Positions 46,210 through 56,179 of a stretch of 64,000 bases of DNA are shown in pieces. Each line of letters opens with the position of its first letter. Within the stretch, counting starts at the first letter, position 1. A model generated the notes under the pieces. It saw only the letters and a program-made list of their open reading frames with translations. It ran no database searches and was not told the DNA's origin. Both the position numbers and the translations under genes were made by a program. The stretch comes from Phytopseudomonas punonensis (GTDB lineage Bacteria > Pseudomonadota > Gammaproteobacteria > Pseudomonadales > Pseudomonadaceae), in the NCBI RefSeq assembly GCF_900142655.1, contig NZ_FRBQ01000003.1, forward strand, positions 436,060-500,059, in the 5' to 3' direction.

Positions 46210-46958
46210 CGTGGAGCTCCTCCCATGAAGAGTGATTGCCGAAGTTTGAATTCCCTGAGCAGGATCGGCAGGATCAGGAACGCGTCACGCGCGTAACGGC
46301 CTACCAGTCGGCGAGGTTCGGTATAAGCACGGTGTAGCCATTCCAGCGAGTAGCGTTGCATCCACATCGGGGCGCGCTGCAGCTTGCCGGACAGAAAATT
46401 GATCGAAGCGCCGACGCACAGGCCAATGCCGACTGCCTGATCGGTTTCAAAGATCTTGTGCGCGAGGATTTCCTGGCGCGGGCAACCCACCGACAACACC
46501 ACCAGATTGGATGGGTGGTCGACGACGAACGACAGGCAAGCCTGCACCGCTTCGTCACTGTCGATGAAGCCCATCGGCGGATTGTGGTGATGGAAGGTGA
46601 CGTGCGCGAAGCGCTCGCGCAGACGCGCGATGTCATCGTCTTCGCAGCCGATGATGGTAACGTTCCAGGCGCGCTCGTCAGCGATATTCATCAGGTCGGC
46701 GGTCAGGGTGCTGCCTGGGATGGCATCCTCGACCGGCACCTTGAGCATGCGCAGCAGGGGCAACAACACGCGGCTGTCGCAGATGCGGTGGCGGGCCACG
46801 GCATAAGCGCGCTTGAGGTCGCGGTCGGTTTCCAGCTGCACCACATGGTTGACGTTGGGCGTCACGATATAGCTGTACTTGTCGGTGCTGTGCTCAACCA
46901 AGTCCTCGATCAGGCGATCCTTGGTGCCAGCGTAGAACTCGATGTCAAAGGCCTTCAT
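46206..46958 (-). CDS. WecG/TagA/CpsF-family glycosyltransferase, copy 2
   Basis: A 250-residue GT26 glycosyltransferase. Signature parts are [43 protein letters not shown] and [19 protein letters not shown], followed by the common end [13 protein letters not shown]. It is clearly diverged from copy 1, so the two probably add different sugars. The ATG at 46958 has an AGAGG site; an ATG at 47024 overlaps the upstream stop (ATGA) and would add 22 residues, so the start is not certain. Confidence 0.87.
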   Translation of the reverse strand: MKAFDIEFYAGTKDRLIEDLVEHSTDKYSYIVTPNVNHVVQLETDRDLKRAYAVARHRICDSRVLLPLLRMLKVPVEDAIPGSTLTADLMNIADERAWNVTIIGCEDDDIARLRERFAHVTFHHHNPPMGFIDSDEAVQACLSFVVDHPSNLVVLSVGCPRQEILAHKIFETDQAVGIGLCVGASINFLSGKLQRAPMWMQRYSLEWLHRAYTEPRRLVGRYARDAFLILPILLREFKLRQSLFMGGAPR

Positions 46959-47020
46959 CAACACCTCTTCGTGCTTCTTGCGCGTATCACGGACGGGCAA
47001 CGACTCTTGTTGCTCGCGAT

Positions 47021-47785
47021 TCATTTGCCCAAAGCCGCTTTCAGCAATTTGCTGTGGGTATGCACGTAGTGCAGGACATACAAAGAGATACTGTGCAACG
47101 GCGATAGTTTCATGACCTCCCGACGAATGCGCATGTCTTCCTTCAGCGCGTCGAAGCGGCGGCTGGTGGAAACCCCGGTGGTGTCGAAAATGCACAGCGG
47201 CGAATCGATCTTCAGCACGTCGCGTTTGTGATCCTGGCCCTGGAGGAATTCAACGATCATGCAGTAGTCCGCCGAGAGCTTGAAATCGTCCCGGAAGCGC
47301 ACGTGGCGCAGGCGCTCGTTCTCGAAATACATGGCCTGGTGGCTCGATGGCATGCCCAGCACCAGGTGCTCGATCTTCTTCGCTTTGGCCGGCGTCAGAC
47401 GCCCGGTGGCATCCTGCAGGTGATAGTCGCCGTACACGTAGCGCGGCTTGGCGGGCGCTCGTTCAATAGCATCGGCAACCTTCTGCAACACGTTTTCGTC
47501 GTAGAAGAAGTCGCCGCTGTTCAGAAACAGGGTGTAACCCTCGGTCGCCGATCCCTTGATCAGGCCCTTGTTCATGGCGTCGTAGAGGCCCTTGTCGCGC
47601 TCTGAAGTGATCTCGGCGTAGGGCTCGTCGATTGTCGCCAGCCACTCGGCGCCGCCATCGGTGGAGGCACCGTCGACGACGATCCAGCGGAAGTTGCGGT
47701 AGGTCTGGGCAGCCACACTCTCGTAGGTCTGCTTGAGCCCCGCCAGGTTATTCCAGTTGATGGTTACGATACTGAATTGGGTCAT
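47021..47785 (-). CDS. Family 2 glycosyltransferase
   Basis: A 254-residue GT-A fold glycosyltransferase (GT2). The N-terminal part IVTINWNNLAGLKQTYESV and WIVVDGASTDGG are typical, with the DXD-like region in FLNSGDFFYD. It would transfer a sugar from a nucleotide donor during repeat-unit assembly on the cytosolic side. The start at 47785 lies inside the end of the wzy gene (38-base overlap). Relatives of this type often use UDP-activated sugars, but the donor is not known. Confidence 0.9.
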   Translation of the reverse strand: MTQFSIVTINWNNLAGLKQTYESVAAQTYRNFRWIVVDGASTDGGAEWLATIDEPYAEITSERDKGLYDAMNKGLIKGSATEGYTLFLNSGDFFYDENVLQKVADAIERAPAKPRYVYGDYHLQDATGRLTPAKAKKIEHLVLGMPSSHQAMYFENERLRHVRFRDDFKLSADYCMIVEFLQGQDHKRDVLKIDSPLCIFDTTGVSTSRRFDALKEDMRIRREVMKLSPLHSISLYVLHYVHTHSKLLKAALGK

Positions 47786-49031
47786 GGCGTGTGCCTCTGA
47801 TCTCACGAGTCGGGGATTCTTGCGCGGCATAGGCGCGGGAGAAGTACAGGAAACAGGCGGCACCGATGCCCAGAACATCGCCGCCATACATCATCGAGTT
47901 GGACAGGAACATGTTGAGCATCTGGAACCAGAAGATCAGCTGGAAGGCGCTGAGCAGCGGGCCCTTATCGGGGCATCGCTTCATGACGCGCAGGTAGCCG
48001 AAGTAGAAGATCAGCGCGATCAGCGGGGTGAGGAAACCGTAGCGGTAGTACACGCCGACGATGCCCACGTCCGACAGGTAGAAATGCTCGTTGTAGAGCG
48101 CTCCAAAGCCGCCTTTCCACTGCAGCGACAGCGAGCCCATGCCGATGTACATGTTGTCCGCCACCGCGCCGAGAATGATCGCCGTGGTGTTGTCACGCAC
48201 GCCTGGGCCCGTGGTGGCTTCGTCCAGCAGTGCCTGGAACTTGTCGAACTGCTCGTAGTAGAACTCGGGGAATATGGCGAACGAGGCCACCAGGATGGTC
48301 GCGGCCAACAGGCCCAGTTTGAGCAGCGAGTCGAGACGGTCGCGGAAGATCCACAGACCAGCCAAGCACCAGATGATCATGGTCTGGCGAGTCTGCAGTA
48401 CCAGCCACAGGTACGAGGCGAAGAACAGTAGGGTGAAGACCTTCGGCAGCGAGATGCGATCCTTCATGCTGTACATCAGCATGAACGCGCAGATCGTCAC
48501 GTAGCTCGAGCCGATGCGGTAGCGATCAGGGCGCAGCAGCGCACTGCCGGCGTCCTTGGCGTCCATGGTAAAGGACACACCGCTGTTTTCCGGGATGATC
48601 TTGAAGAAGTAGCAGTAGCCGACGAAGGCGCAGGCCAGGCCCGAGTACAGGAAGAAGGTCTCCAGGTGCTTCTGGGTCGGCGATGTCTTGATCATCAGGT
48701 ACAGCGCGGGGAAGAACACCAGGTAGGCGAAGCTACGACGCTCTTCGAGCAGGCCATAAATGAACGGTTGGTCGAAGTTGAGCTCCGCCATGATCGCCGA
48801 GACGACCGGCAACACCAGCCCCATGAAGATGATCCACAGGCTGGTCTTGGACTGGTAGATGCGCTTCCAGACCAGGAACAGCGCCGCCGAGCAACCCAGG
48901 ATGCCGAGCAGCCACAGCTCGCGCAGGTAGGGGATGCCAGCCTTCTTGTCGTCGGTCAGAAAGAAACAGGCCGAGTTCAGGACAAACAAGATCAGCAGCA
49001 GATTGCGGTATGCCAGGAGTTGCTTGAACAA
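47748..49031 (-). CDS. Wzy-type O-antigen/exopolysaccharide polymerase
   Basis: A 427-residue inner-membrane protein with about ten hydrophobic helices and a large periplasmic loop in the second half (after VASFAIFPEFYYEQF), the usual Wzy layout. Sequence conservation in this family is low and the call rests on topology and position. A short conserved part is SNSMMYGGDVLGIGAACF at the last helices. It would polymerise repeat units flipped by Wzx. It overlaps the downstream glycosyltransferase gene by 38 bases. Confidence 0.82.
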   Translation of the reverse strand: MFKQLLAYRNLLLILFVLNSACFFLTDDKKAGIPYLRELWLLGILGCSAALFLVWKRIYQSKTSLWIIFMGLVLPVVSAIMAELNFDQPFIYGLLEERRSFAYLVFFPALYLMIKTSPTQKHLETFFLYSGLACAFVGYCYFFKIIPENSGVSFTMDAKDAGSALLRPDRYRIGSSYVTICAFMLMYSMKDRISLPKVFTLLFFASYLWLVLQTRQTMIIWCLAGLWIFRDRLDSLLKLGLLAATILVASFAIFPEFYYEQFDKFQALLDEATTGPGVRDNTTAIILGAVADNMYIGMGSLSLQWKGGFGALYNEHFYLSDVGIVGVYYRYGFLTPLIALIFYFGYLRVMKRCPDKGPLLSAFQLIFWFQMLNMFLSNSMMYGGDVLGIGAACFLYFSRAYAAQESPTREIRGTRHDPIQYRNHQLE

Positions 49032-49100
49032 GCTCGCCTTCCCATATCGAAATTGTCGTGGTTCGCAAGCGGCGCCGCGTAGGCGTGGCTTGCGAGGTAT

Positions 49101-49562
49101 CTAGTACAGCGCCTGCAAGTAATCGCGGGTGTTGCTGTGGATGCGCGGTTCATCGCGCATCTCATCGATCGGCCACCAGCGGTAGCGACCGTGCTGCACG
49201 CTCGGTGGCTGCAGTTCTTGGGCTGCATCCAGCTCCAGCGCGTAGGCAATGACCACGTAGTGGGTATCCGGCGCGGCGCCGAATACGCTGTCGTCATAGA
49301 AGTGCTCGTACACGCCGAGCAGCTTGCCTTGATCGCGGCTGAACGCCTGGCCCAGTTCTTCCCGGGTCAGGCGCGCAAATGCAGCGTCCAGCGTTTCGTT
49401 CTTCAGGATGCGCCCGCCTGGGGCGAACCAGCTGCCTTGGGCGGGGCGGTTGAGCCGCTCGCCCAGCAGCAGCTCGCCCGCCGCGTTACGCACCAGCAGA
49501 TCGATAGACACCAGCGGCGTGCTGGCGACCACGGTCTCGAAGGTTTCGGCTGGCAGGAACAT
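49101..49562 (-). CDS. gmm: GDP-mannose mannosyl hydrolase (Nudix type)
   Basis: A 153-residue enzyme of the Gmm/NudD type that hydrolyses GDP-mannose or GDP-fucose to GDP and sugar, and may adjust the GDP-sugar pool. It has the modified Nudix box of this subfamily, GGRILKNETLDAAFARLTREELG, shortened key part ETLDAAFARLT. The segment YEHFYDD and the end RIHSNTRDYL also fit. The ATG overlaps the fcl stop (TGATG), so it is translationally coupled to it, as in the colanic acid cluster, where gmm follows fcl. Confidence 0.92.
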   Translation of the reverse strand: MFLPAETFETVVASTPLVSIDLLVRNAAGELLLGERLNRPAQGSWFAPGGRILKNETLDAAFARLTREELGQAFSRDQGKLLGVYEHFYDDSVFGAAPDTHYVVIAYALELDAAQELQPPSVQHGRYRWWPIDEMRDEPRIHSNTRDYLQALY

Positions 49563-50536
49563 CAGCTGCGTACATCGTCGATGTGCTCGACGAACCAGCG
49601 ATAGGCGTCGCGCAGGCCGGTTTCCAGATCGATGCTCGCCGTCCAGCCAAGCTTGGCCAGGCGCGATACGTCCATCAGCTTGCGCGGCGTGCCGTCAGGC
49701 TTGCTGCTGTCGAAGGTCAAGCGACCCTGGAACTCGGTGACCCGCGCGATGGTTTCGGCCAGCTCGCGAATGGTGCAGTCCTGGCCGGTACCGACGTTGA
49801 TGTGCGAGAGCATTGGCTGGGTGTGCGCCCCATAGGTCGCCTCATCCAGATTCATCACGTGGACGCTGGCCGCAGCCATGTCGTCGACGTGCAGGAACTC
49901 GCGCATCGGCGTACCGCTGCCCCAGATCACCACTTCATCGTCGCCACGCAGGGTCGCTTCATGGAAGCGGCGCAGCAGGGCAGGGATAACGTGGCTGTTT
50001 TCCGGGTGGTAGTTGTCGTGCGGGCCGTACAGATTGGTCGGCATCACGCTGCGGTAGTCGCGACCATGCTGGCGGTTGTAGCTTTCGCACAGCTTGATCC
50101 CGGCGATCTTGGCGACCGCGTACGGCTCGTTGGTCGGCTCCAGCACACCGGTCAGCAGCGCTTCTTCACGCATCGGCTGCTCGGCATGTTTCGGATAGAT
50201 GCACGAGCTGCCCAGCGACAGCAGCTTCTGCACGCCAGCCTCGTGGGCCGCGTTGATGACGTTGGCTTCGATCATCAGGTTCTGATAAATGAAGTCGGCC
50301 GGGTACTGGTTGTTGGCGTGGATGCCGCCGACCTTCGCCGCGGCCAGGTAAACCTGGTCGATGCGCTGCTCGGCGAAGAAACGCTTCACGCTCGCCGCAT
50401 CAACCAGGTCGACGCTTTCGCGAGGCGCCGTGATGATGCTCTGGTAGCCCAGGCTCTGCAGGTGGCGCACGATCGCCGAACCGACCATCCCACGATGGCC
50501 GGCGACGAAGACGCGCTGATCAAGAAGCGCGCTCAT
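49562..50536 (-). CDS. fcl: GDP-L-fucose synthase
   Basis: A 324-residue short-chain dehydrogenase/epimerase that converts GDP-4-keto-6-deoxymannose to GDP-L-fucose with NADPH. The Rossmann motif is [14 protein letters not shown]. The catalytic set is Ser in SSCIYPKHA with Tyr and Lys in [34 protein letters not shown] is the family region, key part [11 protein letters not shown] at 50536 is two bases after the gmd stop. Gmd plus Fcl means that the polysaccharide contains L-fucose or a derivative. Confidence 0.95.
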   Translation of the reverse strand: MSALLDQRVFVAGHRGMVGSAIVRHLQSLGYQSIITAPRESVDLVDAASVKRFFAEQRIDQVYLAAAKVGGIHANNQYPADFIYQNLMIEANVINAAHEAGVQKLLSLGSSCIYPKHAEQPMREEALLTGVLEPTNEPYAVAKIAGIKLCESYNRQHGRDYRSVMPTNLYGPHDNYHPENSHVIPALLRRFHEATLRGDDEVVIWGSGTPMREFLHVDDMAAASVHVMNLDEATYGAHTQPMLSHINVGTGQDCTIRELAETIARVTEFQGRLTFDSSKPDGTPRKLMDVSRLAKLGWTASIDLETGLRDAYRWFVEHIDDVRS

Positions 50537-50538
50537 GC

Positions 50539-51663
50539 TCAGTTCTCCACGGAGACCGGCAGCTCGTGGCCGTGCTCGCGCAGCAGCGCGTGGCGCTGAG
50601 CGACCTTGAGGTCTTCGCGAACCATCTCGGCGCACATTTCCTGCACGGTGATTTCCGGCGTCCAGCCCAGTTTGGTCTTGGCCTTGGTCGGGTCGCCCAG
50701 CAGGGTGTCGACTTCGGCAGGGCGGAAGTAACGCGGGTCGATACGTACGATCACGTCGCCGACTTTCAGCGCCGGAGCGTTGTCGCCTTCGATGCGCTCG
50801 ACGATGCCTTGCTCGTCAACGCCGGTGCCCTCGAAGCGCAGGTGAATACCGAGCTCGGCAGCCGACCAGGTGATGAATTCACGCACCGAGTACTGCACGC
50901 CGGTGGCGATCACGAAGTCGTCCGGTTGCTCCTGTTGCAACATCATCCACTGCATGCGCACGTAGTCTTTGGCGTGGCCCCAGTCACGCAGCGAATCGAT
51001 GTTACCCATGTACAGGCAAGGCTCGAGGCCCTGGGCGATGTTGGCCATGCCGCGGGTGATCTTGCGGGTCACGAAGGTTTCGCCACGGCGCGGCGACTCG
51101 TGGTTGAACAGGATGCCGTTGCACGCGTACATGCCATAGGCTTCGCGGTAGTTAACGGTGATCCAGTAGGCGTACATCTTGGCGACCGCATAAGGCGAGC
51201 GCGGGTAGAAGGGGGTGGTTTCCTTCTGCGGAATTTCCTGCACCAGGCCGTACAGCTCGGAGGTGGAGGCCTGATAGAAACGGGTTTTCTTTTCCAGGCC
51301 CAGCAGGCGGATGGCTTCAAGGATGCGCAGGGTACCCATGGCATCGACGTCAGCGGTGTATTCCGGCGCTTCGAAGCTGACCGCTACGTGGGATTGTGCA
51401 CCGAGGTTGTAGACCTCGTCAGGCTGTACTTCCTGGATGATGCGGGTCAGGTTCGACGAGTCGCTCAGGTCGCCGTAGTGGAGGATGAAGTTCTGGTTGT
51501 CGACATGCGGATCCTGATAGATGTGATCCACACGCTGGGTGTTGAAGGACGACGCGCGGCGTTTGATGCCATGCACCTGGTAGCCTTTTTCCAGCAGGAA
51601 TTCGGCGAGGTAGGAACCGTCCTGACCTGTGATACCGGTGATGAGTGCTTTTTTCTGTTCCAT
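50539..51663 (-). CDS. gmd: GDP-mannose 4,6-dehydratase
   Basis: A 374-residue NADP-dependent dehydratase that makes GDP-4-keto-6-deoxy-mannose from GDP-mannose. The start [19 protein letters not shown], the NADP-binding part [15 protein letters not shown], Thr/Ser in QASTSELYG and Tyr-X3-Lys in SPYAVAKMY are all standard. The ATG at 51663 has an AGGT site; seven extra in-frame codons upstream are not family-like. It precedes fcl and gmm, an order like that of colanic acid loci. Confidence 0.96.
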   Translation of the reverse strand: MEQKKALITGITGQDGSYLAEFLLEKGYQVHGIKRRASSFNTQRVDHIYQDPHVDNQNFILHYGDLSDSSNLTRIIQEVQPDEVYNLGAQSHVAVSFEAPEYTADVDAMGTLRILEAIRLLGLEKKTRFYQASTSELYGLVQEIPQKETTPFYPRSPYAVAKMYAYWITVNYREAYGMYACNGILFNHESPRRGETFVTRKITRGMANIAQGLEPCLYMGNIDSLRDWGHAKDYVRMQWMMLQQEQPDDFVIATGVQYSVREFITWSAAELGIHLRFEGTGVDEQGIVERIEGDNAPALKVGDVIVRIDPRYFRPAEVDTLLGDPTKAKTKLGWTPEITVQEMCAEMVREDLKVAQRHALLREHGHELPVSVEN

Positions 51664-51730
51664 TGCAATACCTGCGATGTCCAATTGATAAGAGAGCTGT
51701 AGCTAATAAATTGCTGCGTACGGTCGGTGA

Positions 51731-52879
51731 TCAGGCGCGCTTGAGCAGCAACTGCAGACGCTCCATGACGCCGAGAAAAATGATCCGTACCGACGGAAAC
51801 TTGTAAAAGAATCGGTAGATGTCGTACTCCGCCTTTTGCTGCGACTGGCTGGCACTGGCGAGGTCGGCCGATTCGATCAGGGCTAGGCCCTCACCTTCGA
51901 TGTTGTGCAGGATGCTCAGTTCCATGGGCTTCATGGAAAGGGCGAAATTGTGCAGCCCACGGGCGTTTGTACGGGTCAATTGCAGGCCTTTGCAGGTCTT
52001 GCTGCCGTACAGGTTGACGGTGAAGTCGTAGTCGGCCAGCAGCGGATTGCGGCGCTTGATGCACGCCGGCAGCAGCTCGCAATAGGCGTCGTAGACCGAC
52101 AGACTGTCCTCGCGGCGAGCGAACTTGTAGTCCACCGCTTTTTGCTGAATCGGCACCTGGAAGCGCGACGAGGCGATGTTGAAGTGCTGGCCCGGGTCGC
52201 CGAAGTTGGTGGTCAGCGAGCGGAACGGGTACACGAAGTACAGATCCCGGGAAATGATGTACGCGGTGTAAAGCTTGAGCCACGAGGACTCAGGCCAGCC
52301 GCGGATATCCGCCGGAATGCCGTCGATATGGCTGATGTCGGTGCCGTTACTTTCCAGCCACTGGCGGAATCCCTGCCAGTGCCGGCGCGACCACGCCTGG
52401 CCCCAGGAAGCGGCCATCTGGATGAAGTGTACGTGCGAATCGCCATCGTCGACTGGCATGAAGGGCAGGTCGACGGTCTGGCTGAACTGCACGCTGTACA
52501 GGCTGATCCCGGCCACGCCGGCATCGTCGGCATAGGCCTGCAGCGCCTTGCTGGTGTAGTCGTAGAAGAATGGCGAAACGAACAGATCGTCTTCGAGGAT
52601 GATCACGTCGCCGTATTGCTCGGTCAGGTCACCGCAGCTCAATACGTGCTGGCGCAGGCCGAGGCGCTGAGGGTGAGCGATGATGCGCTTCTCGCCGTGG
52701 GGCCAGTCGAAAGCTTCGGCGACTTTGCGCGGCTCCGGGTTGCCGGAGTTGTCGAGGCTGATCACCAGGCGCACGTTACCTTCGGGGTACTGCGCCGCGA
52801 TCAACGAACCCAGCAAACGGCTGAGGCTCTTGGGGCGGTTGTAGCCGATGACGACGATAGTCGGTAATTGTTCGGTCAT
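51731..52879 (-). CDS. Putative GT-A glycosyltransferase
   Basis: A 382-residue protein with a GT-A nucleotide-sugar-binding region: PTIVVIGYNRPKSLSRLLGS, LVISLDNSGNPE and the DXD-like acidic triplet in VIILEDDLFVSPFF. It resembles the glycosyltransferase-like domain of proteins related to GNT-I (GT13), with a segment WGQAWSRRHWQGF. The second half has no recognised fold. It probably adds one sugar in repeat-unit assembly. The specific donor and acceptor are unknown. Confidence 0.78.
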   Translation of the reverse strand: MTEQLPTIVVIGYNRPKSLSRLLGSLIAAQYPEGNVRLVISLDNSGNPEPRKVAEAFDWPHGEKRIIAHPQRLGLRQHVLSCGDLTEQYGDVIILEDDLFVSPFFYDYTSKALQAYADDAGVAGISLYSVQFSQTVDLPFMPVDDGDSHVHFIQMAASWGQAWSRRHWQGFRQWLESNGTDISHIDGIPADIRGWPESSWLKLYTAYIISRDLYFVYPFRSLTTNFGDPGQHFNIASSRFQVPIQQKAVDYKFARREDSLSVYDAYCELLPACIKRRNPLLADYDFTVNLYGSKTCKGLQLTRTNARGLHNFALSMKPMELSILHNIEGEGLALIESADLASASQSQQKAEYDIYRFFYKFPSVRIIFLGVMERLQLLLKRA

Positions 52880-53151
52880 AGGATCGAAACCGGTCTCTTG
52901 AAAAAGGTGGAGCCGATCACCGCATGCAGGTCTCGCATGCCACTCGCCAGACAGCAGACACCGCTTCGCACACCTGATTGGGCACCGCGGCGGGTGCTGA
53001 CAGGTGGCGGGCAGTGAGAGGCAAGGTGTGAAACAGCGTGGCCCGGCGCAGAGCGGGTCTCTGCGCGTTGCGTCTGCATGCGCGTAGAACGCGCACGCAG
53101 AGCTGGATGGGCCAAATGTGTGTGAATGATGACGTCCATGTCAGCGGCGGC

Positions 53152-54498
53152 TCAGCCGTTCACTAATTTGCGGCCGATGCCGTAATAGTCGAAGCCTTCG
53201 CGTTCGACCTGGCTGAGGTCGTACTGATTGCGACCGTCGATGATCACTGGCTGCTTGAGCAGCTTCTTCAGGGCCTTGAAGTCCGGACGACGGAACGGTT
53301 TCCACTCTGTAACCAGTACCAGCGCGTCGGCATCAATGGCGGCTTCGTACTGACCGTCGACGATCTGCAGGCGACCTTCGCTGAACCAGTGCTCGGGGAA
53401 CTCGGGCACCGCTGTTTCACGGGCGACCGGGTCGAAGGCTTTCACTTTGGCGCCAGCGTTGATCAGGCTATTGATCAGCACCACGCTCGGCGCTTCGCGC
53501 ATGTCGTCAGTACCGGGTTTGAACGCCAGGCCCCAGACGGCGAAGGTACGGCCCTTGAGGTCGCCTTCGAAGTGCGCTGCGAGTTTGTTGAACAGCGATT
53601 GCTTCTGCTGCTCGTTACGCGCTTCGACCGCTTGCAGCAGCTTGGGCTCGAAATCGTTCTGGTGGGCGATGCTGATCAGCGCCTTGACGTCTTTCGGGAA
53701 GCACGAACCACCGTAGCCGCAGCCGGCGTAGATGAAGTGGTAGCCGATACGCTGGTCGGAGCCGATGCCCAGACGGACGTTTTCGATATCCACATCCAGA
53801 CGGTCGCAAAGGCTGGCGATTTCGTTCATGAACGAGATCTTCGTGGCCAGCATGGCGTTGGCAGCGTACTTGGTCATCTCCGCATCGCGCACGCCCATGA
53901 ATTTGATGCGCGGGTTATTGCGGATGAATGGCGCGTACAGCTCGCTCATCGCTTTGCGGGCGCGCTCGCTGTCGGTACCGATGATGATGCGATCCGGGTG
54001 CATGAAGTCGTCGACAGCTGCGCCTTCCTTGAGAAATTCCGGGTTGGAGACCACGTCGAAGCTGATGTCCTTGCCGCGCAGCTCGAGCTGCTCGAGGATC
54101 TCGGCGCGCACCAGGTCAGCGGTGCCGACCGGCACGGTGGATTTGTTGATCACGGTGGTATGGCGGGTCATCAGGCTGCCGACTTGGCGAGCGACTTCCA
54201 GCACGTAGCGCAGGTCTGCCGAGCCGTCTTCGCCGGGCGGGGTGCCAACGGCGATGAAGATGATGTCCGACTGTTCCATTGCTTCTGGCAGCTGGGTGGT
54301 GAACAGCAGGCGACCGGCCTCGAAGTTCTCTTCAACCACAGTTTCCAGACCCGGTTCGTAAATCGGCAGGATGCCTTTCTTGAGGTTCTCGATCTTTTTC
54401 GGATCGACATCCACGCAGACAACCGTGTTGCCCATCTCGGCGATACAAGCGCCGGTGACGAGGCCGACGTAGCCGGTTCCAACGACAGTGATATTCAT
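53152..54498 (-). CDS. ugd: UDP-glucose 6-dehydrogenase
   Basis: A 448-residue NAD-dependent dehydrogenase that makes UDP-glucuronic acid. It has MNITVVGTGYVGLVTGACIA at the start, the catalytic Cys in CGYGGSCFPKDVKAL, and Lys and Asn in AANAMLATKISFMNE. The GDP-mannose dehydrogenase AlgD is related, but the Ugd pattern of the active-site loop and the C-terminal domain fit UDP-glucose better. Its product would put an acidic sugar into the polymer. A 270-base gap separates it from the downstream glycosyltransferase. Confidence 0.92.
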   Translation of the reverse strand: MNITVVGTGYVGLVTGACIAEMGNTVVCVDVDPKKIENLKKGILPIYEPGLETVVEENFEAGRLLFTTQLPEAMEQSDIIFIAVGTPPGEDGSADLRYVLEVARQVGSLMTRHTTVINKSTVPVGTADLVRAEILEQLELRGKDISFDVVSNPEFLKEGAAVDDFMHPDRIIIGTDSERARKAMSELYAPFIRNNPRIKFMGVRDAEMTKYAANAMLATKISFMNEIASLCDRLDVDIENVRLGIGSDQRIGYHFIYAGCGYGGSCFPKDVKALISIAHQNDFEPKLLQAVEARNEQQKQSLFNKLAAHFEGDLKGRTFAVWGLAFKPGTDDMREAPSVVLINSLINAGAKVKAFDPVARETAVPEFPEHWFSEGRLQIVDGQYEAAIDADALVLVTEWKPFRRPDFKALKKLLKQPVIIDGRNQYDLSQVEREGFDYYGIGRKLVNG

Positions 54499-54553
54499 GG
54501 ATAAACTTTCCTTGAGTGAGCGTTAATCGTTACGTGCGCCAAGTGGGGCGCGT

Positions 54554-55945
54554 TCAATAAATGTCGCGAGAGAACAGGGTGAAAGGCGTCTTCACCAGGA
54601 TCTTGATGTCCAGCCACAACGACCAGTTGTTGATGTAGGCCAGGTCCTTCTCCACGCGCTGCTGCATTTTTTCCAGGGTTTCGGTTTCACCACGGTGACC
54701 GGTTACCTGGGCCAGGCCGGTGATACCCGGCTTGAGGCGGTGACGTGCCATGTAGGCAAGAATCTTGTCGCTGTAGTAGTTGTTGTGGGCCACGGCGTGC
54801 GGGCGCGGGCCAACGAGGGACATCTCGCCGCGCAGCACGTTGACCAGCTGCGGCAGCTCGTCGATCGAAGTACGACGCAGGAAGCGGCCAACTGGGGTGA
54901 TGCGTGGGTCTTCGCGGGTCGCCTGCTTGACCTTCTGGTCGTCATGCATGCGCATCGAGCGGAATTTCCACACCAGGATCACGCCGCCGTTCCAGCCATG
55001 GCGCGGCTGCAGGAAGAACACCGGGCCTGGCGAGGAGAGCTTCACGGCTATCGCCGCAACCAGGAACACCGGGCTCAGTGCGACCAGGGCCAGGAAGGCG
55101 ATGGTGCGGTCCATCAGCTCCTTGCTGAATACCGCCGCCGGGTGCGAGCTGATCGGGCTTTCGTTGAGGTATATGGCCGGCAGCTGCTCGATCTGCGAGA
55201 TCGACTGGTTGAGCAGCGGCATGCTGCCGAAATCCGGTACCCAGACCACGTCGACGCTCATGTCCAGCAGGTCGATGTACAGCTTCTCGATGTGCGAGAT
55301 CTCGTCCAGGGTCAGGGCGATGTACACGCGACGCACGCCGTGCTGCTCGGTGATTTCACGCAGCTCCTGCAGCTTGCCGAGAATCGGGAAGCGGCCGTCC
55401 TGCGTTTGCGCATCGTCGCTGGAAGCGATCAGGCCAACCAGCGGCACACGGTTCGAGGCGCTCAGGCGCTCGGCCAGCTCGTGGGCTTTCTCACCGGAAC
55501 CGATGATCAGCGACACGCGCTCGTTGCGCAGCTTCTCCGAATGCAGGCGAGCGAAGTAGCGCAGAGGGATGAAGGCTATGGCCTGGGCCAGGAAGCCCAG
55601 CAGCGCCCATTCACGCATGATCTCGAAGGAGAAACGATCCAGGCTCTGGCTGAAGTAGGCGATGAACAACAAGCCCGCAAGAAGTGTCAGCCAGCCGGCC
55701 AGCAGATGGGCCAGACCGGTCAGATAGCCAAGGCGCTTGTGGTACACGCGCAGCAGGCCATAAGCAGGCACCGAACCCAGAACCGTGAGGACGATCAGCA
55801 GGCGGTACTCGGTAGGTACATCACCGTAGCGCTGTACGACCAGGTAGCAGAGCAACATGCTGACCAGGGTAATGGCGCAGGTCCATTGGCCCCAGAACGT
55901 TAGCCCCCGGCGGTTCTCAGCAGGATTTATCCGTTTGGAAATCAT
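54554..55945 (-). CDS. Undecaprenyl-phosphate glucose phosphotransferase (WcaJ-type)
   Basis: A 463-residue membrane protein that starts repeat-unit assembly by moving hexose-1-phosphate, probably glucose, from UDP-hexose to undecaprenyl phosphate. Four N-terminal hydrophobic helices are followed by a CoA-binding-like domain (SLIIGSGEKAHELAERL), another hydrophobic helix (IAFLALVALSPVFLVAAIAV) and the bacterial sugar transferase domain with KFRSMRMH, RRTSIDELPQL, VGPRPHAV and KPGITGLAQV. The ATG overlaps the stop of the small upstream frame (ATGA). The glucose preference is inferred from the WcaJ-like length and motifs. Confidence 0.92.
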   Translation of the reverse strand: MISKRINPAENRRGLTFWGQWTCAITLVSMLLCYLVVQRYGDVPTEYRLLIVLTVLGSVPAYGLLRVYHKRLGYLTGLAHLLAGWLTLLAGLLFIAYFSQSLDRFSFEIMREWALLGFLAQAIAFIPLRYFARLHSEKLRNERVSLIIGSGEKAHELAERLSASNRVPLVGLIASSDDAQTQDGRFPILGKLQELREITEQHGVRRVYIALTLDEISHIEKLYIDLLDMSVDVVWVPDFGSMPLLNQSISQIEQLPAIYLNESPISSHPAAVFSKELMDRTIAFLALVALSPVFLVAAIAVKLSSPGPVFFLQPRHGWNGGVILVWKFRSMRMHDDQKVKQATREDPRITPVGRFLRRTSIDELPQLVNVLRGEMSLVGPRPHAVAHNNYYSDKILAYMARHRLKPGITGLAQVTGHRGETETLEKMQQRVEKDLAYINNWSLWLDIKILVKTPFTLFSRDIY

Positions 55946-56109
55946 TTGCGGCGATCCTCGTGCAAATCTTCGATGAAGTAAGTGGCCTCCGGAGAACGCA
56001 CGAGAGGCGACATGTCCTTGGCTAAATCTACGGCGGGCGTGCCCAGGGTCGTGCAGCGCATCAGCGCCTGCTGAAAGGGTTGCGCCCTGAAACTGAACTC
56101 TCGACGCAT
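55942..56109 (-). CDS. 55-residue coupled small protein between cpsB-like and wcaJ-like genes
   Basis: A short frame starting MRREFSFRAQPFQQALMRC and ending FIEDLHEDRRK. A GGAGG site lies about ten bases before the ATG, and its TGA overlaps the ATG of the WcaJ-type gene as ATGA, so ribosomes would be handed from one to the other. It is basic at the start, acidic and basic at the end, with no membrane helix. I do not recognise it. It may be a leader that sets the translation rate of the initiating transferase, or a small regulatory protein of the complex. Confidence 0.6.
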   Translation of the reverse strand: MRREFSFRAQPFQQALMRCTTLGTPAVDLAKDMSPLVRSPEATYFIEDLHEDRRK

Positions 56110-56179
56110 GGTTTTCCAACCTCCAACAAATACGAATCCTGCGGCCTGAACCGACAGGCACGCGTTAACAGGCAGTCAA

